DNA from: CAYPTY01 sp965659005
Lineage (GTDB): Bacteria; Bacteroidota; Rhodothermia; Balneolales; Balneolaceae
Direction: 5' to 3'
NCBI GenBank assembly: GCA_965659005.1
Contig: CBFHVG010000069.1
Coordinates: forward strand, 1-34,344
Length of the DNA stretch: 34,344 nucleotides
Made by a program: the position numbers and the translations under genes. Shown here piece by piece: positions 30,581-34,344 of this stretch. Every line of letters starts with the position of its first letter. The first letter of the stretch is position 1. The notes under the pieces were generated by a model. That model made no database searches and was not told the DNA's origin. It worked only from the letters and a program-made list of their open reading frames with translations.

Positions 30581-31723
30581 ATGAATATTGGTATCGTTTG
30601 TTATCCGACCTTTGGAGGAAGCGGGGTTGTAGCCACGGAGTTGGCAAAAGTATTGGCTCAAAATGGTCATAACATCCATATGTTAAGTTATGCGCGGCCA
30701 GCCCGCCTGGATACTATCAATACCAATATTATGTACCATGAGGTTTCAGTAAACTCATATCCATTGTTTGAGTACCCACCCTATGCGCTAGCATTAGCCT
30801 CACAAATGGTAAACCTTATTGAATTTGAAAATCTGGATTTGTTGCATGTTCATTACGCTTTACCTCATGCTACCAGTGCTTATCTGGCAAAACAGATAAT
30901 GGCTGAAAGAGGAATTCAGGTTCCTGTCATCACAACTTTACATGGAACGGATATCACTCTTATTGGTAATGATCCAAGCTATAAGCATGTGGTTGAATTC
31001 AGCATCGATAAGAGTGATGGTGTTACCGCAGTTTCGGAATATCTCAAAACGGTGACTTATGAGCATTTTGATATCAAGAAAGATATCAAGGTAATCCCAA
31101 ACTCTCTGGATCTGGACAGATTCAAGAAAGTGAATAAGAGTCATTTCAAGAAAGCGATCTGCCCGAATGATGAGAAAGTAATCGTTCATATATCAAACTT
31201 CAGAAAAGTTAAACGTGTTCCTGAAGTGGTAACTGTTTTCGAGCAAATTTTAAAGCACGGAATCGAAGCTAAACTTCTTCTTGTTGGCGATGGTCCTGAG
31301 AGGCAACGTACTGAACAGCAATGTCGAGACCTTGGAATATGTGAACATGTTCGGTTTCTGGGGAAGCTGGAGAAAGTAGAAGAAGTATTATCAATCGCCG
31401 ATCTATTTTTAATCCCATCTGGTTCTGAAACTTTTGGACTGGCTGCTTTGGAAGCTATGGGTTGTAGTGTGCCGGTTATCAGCTCAGATATTGGAGGCCT
31501 GCCCGAAGTAAACATTCATGGCGAAACAGGTTATCTGTGTGAATTAGATGATATTGAATGCATGGCAGAGAATGCAGTGAAAATCCTTACCGATGAAAAG
31601 CTACACGCTGAAATGTCAAGCAATGCCCGTAAACGAGCAGAGCGTTTCAATCAGGATGTAGTCGTTAAAGAGTATGAGAACTTTTACAAGGAAGTAAAAG
31701 AGGGAATGCTGGCTGCTAATTAA
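30581..31723 (+). CDS. bshA: N-acetyl-alpha-D-glucosaminyl L-malate synthase BshA
   Basis: BshA is a GT4 glycosyltransferase that joins UDP-GlcNAc and L-malate in the first step of bacillithiol synthesis. The 380-residue protein starts MNIGIVCYPTFGGSGVVATE, the typical BshA N-terminus with the sugar-nucleotide loop. It shows LLHVHYALPHATSAYLAK, TTLHGTDITLIGNDPSY, SNFRKVKRV and the GT4 EX7E motif region SGSETFGLAALEAMGCSVP (about 288-306). I chose ATG 30581 rather than the upstream TTG at 30557, because the former gives the family start. BshB and BshC are not in the window. The stop codon interlocks with that of sucC on the opposite strand. Confidence 0.95.
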   Translation: MNIGIVCYPTFGGSGVVATELAKVLAQNGHNIHMLSYARPARLDTINTNIMYHEVSVNSYPLFEYPPYALALASQMVNLIEFENLDLLHVHYALPHATSAYLAKQIMAERGIQVPVITTLHGTDITLIGNDPSYKHVVEFSIDKSDGVTAVSEYLKTVTYEHFDIKKDIKVIPNSLDLDRFKKVNKSHFKKAICPNDEKVIVHISNFRKVKRVPEVVTVFEQILKHGIEAKLLLVGDGPERQRTEQQCRDLGICEHVRFLGKLEKVEEVLSIADLFLIPSGSETFGLAALEAMGCSVPVISSDIGGLPEVNIHGETGYLCELDDIECMAENAVKILTDEKLHAEMSSNARKRAERFNQDVVVKEYENFYKEVKEGMLAAN

Positions 31724-31730
31724 GCCAGCA
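31707..31730. terminator. Hairpin over the interlocking stop codons of bshA and sucC
   Basis: TGCTGGCT (31707-31714) and AGCCAGCA (31723-31730) form a perfect 8-bp stem around an 8-nt loop that contains both TAA stop codons. There is no T-run on either strand, so it is not a canonical intrinsic terminator. It may still end or stabilise both transcripts. Confidence 0.45.
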
Positions 31731-32925
31731 CTTCTGAAACTGCATCAGCTGCTTCTTTAAGTAGTACAGCTGAAATCACATTCAATCCGCTATTATCAAT
31801 AATTTCTTTCGCTTCAACTGCATTCGTGCCTTGAAGACGGACGATAATTGGCACATTCTCAACTTTGGCTGCAATTTCAGGATCTTTAACAGCTTCTATT
31901 ACACCATTAGCAACTCGGTCACAACGCACAATACCGCCAAAGATATTAATGAGTATAGCTTTCACATTTGGGTCATCAAGAATAATGCGGAATCCGTTTT
32001 TAACGGTTTCAACATTAGCTCCACCACCAACATCCAGGAAGTTAGCTGGCTCACCACCTGAAAGTTTAATGATATCCATGGTTGCCATTGCAAGTCCAGC
32101 GCCATTCACCATACAACCAACATTACCATCTAGCTTGATGTAATTTAAGTTGTATTTCTGAGCTTCAAGTTCTGCAGGATTTTCTTCAGCTTCGTCTTTT
32201 AGTTCGGCTATATCTGCATGGCGGTACATTGCATTTTCGTCGAAAGTTACTTTCGCATCTAATGCCATTACATCATTATCCTTAGTCAGGATTAATGGAT
32301 TGATTTCAACCATGCTTGCATCAGTGTCTTCATAGGCTTTGTACAAAGCCATGATGAATTTCACGCCTTTTTTCAGTGCATCGCCTTCTAAACCTAAAGC
32401 AAAGGCTAAGTGACGAGCTTGATTTGCCAAAAGTGGCATTCCAGGCTCAACCCATTCTTTAATAATTTTTTCCGGGGTTTCTTCAGCGACTTGTTCAATT
32501 TCAACACCACCTTCTGTAGAAACCATTATAACATTCTTTGAAACTGCTCGGTCTAGCAAGATGCCTAAATAGAATTCTTTTTCAATGTCCACACCATCTG
32601 TGACATAGATTGTCTGAACAAGCTGACCTTCTTCACCTGTTTGAATGGTCACCAGTACATCACCAAGTAAAGACTCTGCGGCTTCTCTGACTTCATCAAG
32701 AGAACGACAAAGGATAACACCCTTCGCATTATTCTTTTTAGTTCGTCCTTTTCCTCGACCACCAGCGTGAATCTGAGCTTTAACCACAAAGAGTTCACCA
32801 CCGTTATCCTGAATCTGCTTTGCAGCTGCTACAGCTTCATCTACTGATTTTACAGCAATTCCGTCTGGAACAGCAACGCCGTAATTTTTTAAAATTTCTT
32901 TGGCTTGATACTCGTGGATTTTCAT
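31720..32925 (-). CDS. sucC: Succinate--CoA ligase (ADP-forming), beta subunit
   Basis: SucC binds ATP and, with SucD, interconverts succinyl-CoA and succinate in the citric acid cycle. The 401-residue protein is full length. It starts with MKIHEYQAKEILKNYGV and has the ATP-grasp region KAQIHAGGRGKGRTKKNNAKGV (about 45-65), EINPLILTKDN (about 203-213), LDVGGGANVETVKNGFRI (about 273-290) and INIFGGIVRCDRVANGV (about 305-321). sucD is not next to it: the upstream neighbour on the same strand is a HAD phosphatase, 81 bp away. The 3' end interlocks tail to tail with bshA by 4 bp. No clear promoter was found in the upstream spacer. Confidence 0.96.
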   Translation of the reverse strand: MKIHEYQAKEILKNYGVAVPDGIAVKSVDEAVAAAKQIQDNGGELFVVKAQIHAGGRGKGRTKKNNAKGVILCRSLDEVREAAESLLGDVLVTIQTGEEGQLVQTIYVTDGVDIEKEFYLGILLDRAVSKNVIMVSTEGGVEIEQVAEETPEKIIKEWVEPGMPLLANQARHLAFALGLEGDALKKGVKFIMALYKAYEDTDASMVEINPLILTKDNDVMALDAKVTFDENAMYRHADIAELKDEAEENPAELEAQKYNLNYIKLDGNVGCMVNGAGLAMATMDIIKLSGGEPANFLDVGGGANVETVKNGFRIILDDPNVKAILINIFGGIVRCDRVANGVIEAVKDPEIAAKVENVPIIVRLQGTNAVEAKEIIDNSGLNVISAVLLKEAADAVSEVLA

Positions 32926-33006
32926 GGATAATTCAGATTAATTAGCTTAAAAATTCAGGGGCGTAATAATACCGAGATTGCAATCGAAAAGAAAGGCTTT
33001 CAGGTA

Positions 33007-33555
33007 TTAGAAATGTGCTTTTACAATTTCGAACAAGGAGTCATAAATCTGAATGTTATTCTGTTTCAACCAGTTCTTATCCTGACTTGCTTCAAAGCGA
33101 GAACGAACAAAATAAGGTTTGATCCCCAGTTCGACCGCTGGAATTAAGTCTGTGATCTTATCTCCGGCCATAAACGACTCTGAGAAATCAATATCGAAAG
33201 ACTTTTTGGCTTTCATGAACATTCCCGTACCAGGTTTTCGATCAGCGGGATCATATTCATGTTTTTTGTCAAATTCTGGATGATGAGCAGCAATATACCA
33301 GCCATCAATCCATGCATTTTGCTTTTTTAATTCCTCATCTACCCATGAGTGAAGAGCATGAACTTGTTCTAAATCAAAGTGTCCACGACTAATTCCAGAC
33401 TGATTTGTTATAACAATTGTCTTATAACCTGATTGGTTCAAAGTTCGAATAGCATCAACAGCTCCTCTGCAAAATGTCCATTCTGAAGGCTTGTGGACGA
33501 AATCATAGTCTACATTTATGGTTCCGTCACGATCGAGAAAGAATGCTTTATTCAA
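33007..33555 (-). CDS. HAD-IIIA phosphatase, GmhB-like (D-glycero-D-manno-heptose 1,7-bisphosphate 7-phosphatase)
   Basis: The 182-residue protein is a HAD phosphatase with motif I FFLDRDGTINVD (catalytic Asp8 and Asp10), motif II ITNQSGISRG (about 49-58), motif III Lys in DRKPGTGM (about 105-112) and motif IV MAGDKITD (about 129-136). The sequence follows E. coli GmhB closely, an enzyme of lipopolysaccharide heptose synthesis. Its structural zinc site (Cys, His, Cys, Cys) is mostly lost: the first Cys is Ala89 in YIAAHHPE, and the CDCRKP cysteines read Pro103 and Asp105. The His is kept. The start is TTG at 33555, giving MNKAFFLDRDG; no Shine-Dalgarno sequence is visible. Substrate is uncertain (heptose, histidinol or another sugar phosphate). 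It is divergent from pyrR. Confidence 0.85.
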   Translation of the reverse strand: MNKAFFLDRDGTINVDYDFVHKPSEWTFCRGAVDAIRTLNQSGYKTIVITNQSGISRGHFDLEQVHALHSWVDEELKKQNAWIDGWYIAAHHPEFDKKHEYDPADRKPGTGMFMKAKKSFDIDFSESFMAGDKITDLIPAVELGIKPYFVRSRFEASQDKNWLKQNNIQIYDSLFEIVKAHF

Positions 33556-33613
33556 AAAACTACGCTTAATTTCAGTTCGCGCTTAAGATATTAATGTAGA
33601 TTTCAAATCACCA

Positions 33614-33645
33614 TTGAGATACTAATCAGCAAATCGTACCTTTTG
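33614..33645 (+). promoter_or_regulatory. Probable promoter of pyrR
   Basis: TTG at 33614-33616, then 20 nt, then TACCTTTTG, one base off the TAnnTTTG element. Transcription would start a few bases before AAGGG (33655-33659), leaving a very short leader before the TTG start. That leaves no room for a PyrR-type attenuator. Confidence 0.45.
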
Positions 33646-33668
33646 ATCCTAAAAAAGGGTAACTCTAC

Positions 33669-34220
33669 TTGGAAAAAGCCAAAATATTAACGGCTGAACA
33701 ATTAGATCGCGTTTACAAGCGATTAGCTCATCAGTTTATTGAGCCATTTGACAATCCGTCAAACATTGCCCTCGTTGGTATGCAAACCCGAGGTGTTTTC
33801 ATGGCCAAGCGTATTCTGAAAGAAGTTGAAGATCTCTTTGACTTGAAACTGGACTTCGGTGTGCTCGATGTCACCTTCTATAGAGATGATTTTCGATCCA
33901 AAAATAACATGCCGGAAGTAAAGATCACTGAAATACCGTTCGACCTCGATGGCAGGGATATCATTCTCATTGATGATGTACTCTATACGGGAAGAACTAT
34001 TCGCTCGGCTATGGATGCCATGATGGGATACGGAAGACCCAAATCTATTAAATGCTGCTGTATGGTGGATAGAGGTCATCGGGAATTACCAATTACTGCA
34101 GATTATGTAGGCATAGAAATCCCAACACATAGCAGTGAAGAAGTGCGAGTGAAAGTGGATGAGCTTGATGGTGAAGATGCCATCTATATTGTTGAAGGGA
34201 AGAAGGGGGATAAGTCATGA
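33669..34220 (+). CDS. pyrR: Bifunctional pyr operon regulator/uracil phosphoribosyltransferase PyrR
   Basis: The 183-residue protein is a type I phosphoribosyltransferase with the PRPP loop IILIDDVLYTGRTIRSAMDA (about 97-116) and other PyrR blocks: ALVGMQTRGVFMAKRI (about 34-49), VTFYRDDF (about 73-80) and VDRGHRELPITADYVG (about 135-150). In Firmicutes PyrR binds pyr mRNA and attenuates transcription; in many other phyla only the UPRTase activity is established. The start is TTG, with AAAAAAGGG nine bases upstream. The stop overlaps the pyrB ATG (ATGA), so the two are translationally coupled. No attenuator or PyrR-binding loop was found in the 113-bp spacer, so an RNA-binding role here is unsupported. 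Confidence 0.95.
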   Translation: MEKAKILTAEQLDRVYKRLAHQFIEPFDNPSNIALVGMQTRGVFMAKRILKEVEDLFDLKLDFGVLDVTFYRDDFRSKNNMPEVKITEIPFDLDGRDIILIDDVLYTGRTIRSAMDAMMGYGRPKSIKCCCMVDRGHRELPITADYVGIEIPTHSSEEVRVKVDELDGEDAIYIVEGKKGDKS

Positions 34221-34344
34221 TTACAATACCTGAGAACTATACCTTCGAACACAAGCATCTGCTGGGATTATATGATTACAGTGCAGAAGACATTCTATAT
34301 GTTCTAGAGCAAGCCAAATCATTCAGAGAAATTCTGGATCGTCC
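34217..34344 (+). CDS. pyrB: Aspartate carbamoyltransferase catalytic subunit, N-terminal fragment
   Basis: The first 42 codons are present and the gene continues past the right edge. The sequence reads MITIPENYTFEHKHLLGLYD, then YSAEDILYVLEQAKSFREIL, matching the carbamoyl-phosphate domain start of PyrB (HLLGLxDLSxEEIxxLLxxA). PyrB makes carbamoyl-aspartate, the committed step of pyrimidine synthesis. pyrR-pyrB adjacency is a common arrangement and supports the call. The conserved STRTR motif lies beyond the window. Confidence 0.88.
   Translation, partial: MITIPENYTFEHKHLLGLYDYSAEDILYVLEQAKSFREILDR

Noticed and set aside
33638..33660. PyrR-type attenuator or ribosome-binding-site hairpin before pyrR
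   Set aside because: The short TACCTTTT/AAAAGGGTA dyad has a bulge and overlaps the probable -7 promoter element, so it would not be transcribed in full; no T-run or PyrR loop is seen.

Overview
The window looks like a chromosomal segment of a Bacteroidota/Balneolota-type bacterium; a marine or halophilic Balneolales relative is my best guess. The basis is: clean Bacteroidetes-style promoters (TTTG, 19-20 nt, TAnnTTTG) upstream of secG and of an alpha-oxoamine synthase gene; Bat (aerotolerance) proteins; bacillithiol synthase BshA; a choice-of-anchor-B lipoprotein; and dispersed GTCA...TGAC palindromic repeats between genes. No rRNA, tRNA, CRISPR array, integrase or transposase was seen. Most genes are ordinary housekeeping or accessory genes.

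Layout. 1-2200: the start of a UvrD-type helicase, a TetR regulator, and a repeat-rich stretch with two palindromic repeat families, arranged as a tandem of about 248-bp composite units at 1284-2125. 2200-6000: secG, an MscS channel, an SRAP-fold protein without its catalytic residues, a CPBP membrane protease and a small GIY-YIG nuclease with palindromic repeats nearby. 6078-7775: a DEAD-box-like protein in which every helicase motif is degenerate and which ends in an RGG-rich tail. 7842-11661: an alpha-oxoamine synthase, a YdhF-like aldo-keto reductase and a choice-of-anchor-B lipoprotein. 11809-14086: a leftward mhqO / MhqD-like esterase / DsbA-like cluster; the last gene meets a truncated TIGR03546-like gene tail to tail, and both have lost their 3' ends.

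14200-17058: a DUF6265-like pseudogene with one amber codon, a Ste24-type M48 protease and a cystathionine gamma-synthase-family enzyme. 17195-20296: a two-lipoyl E2 acyltransferase, then panC and panD for pantothenate. 20402-24523: an export operon (membrane fusion protein, MacB-type permease, TolC-type outer-membrane protein) with no ATPase gene. 24536-30390: a leftward run of yebC, two TPR proteins, batD, batE and an M20 dipeptidase; the von Willebrand-domain partners BatA/BatB are absent. 30581-34344: bshA and sucC with interlocking stop codons, a GmhB-like phosphatase lacking zinc cysteines, and pyrR followed by the start of pyrB.

The points that most deserve a second look are the two intact proteins that keep a fold but have lost their catalytic motifs (SRAP-like and DEAD-like), the tail-to-tail deletion junction near 12012, the modular repeats and their possible link to the GIY-YIG nuclease, and the incomplete Bat and efflux gene sets.
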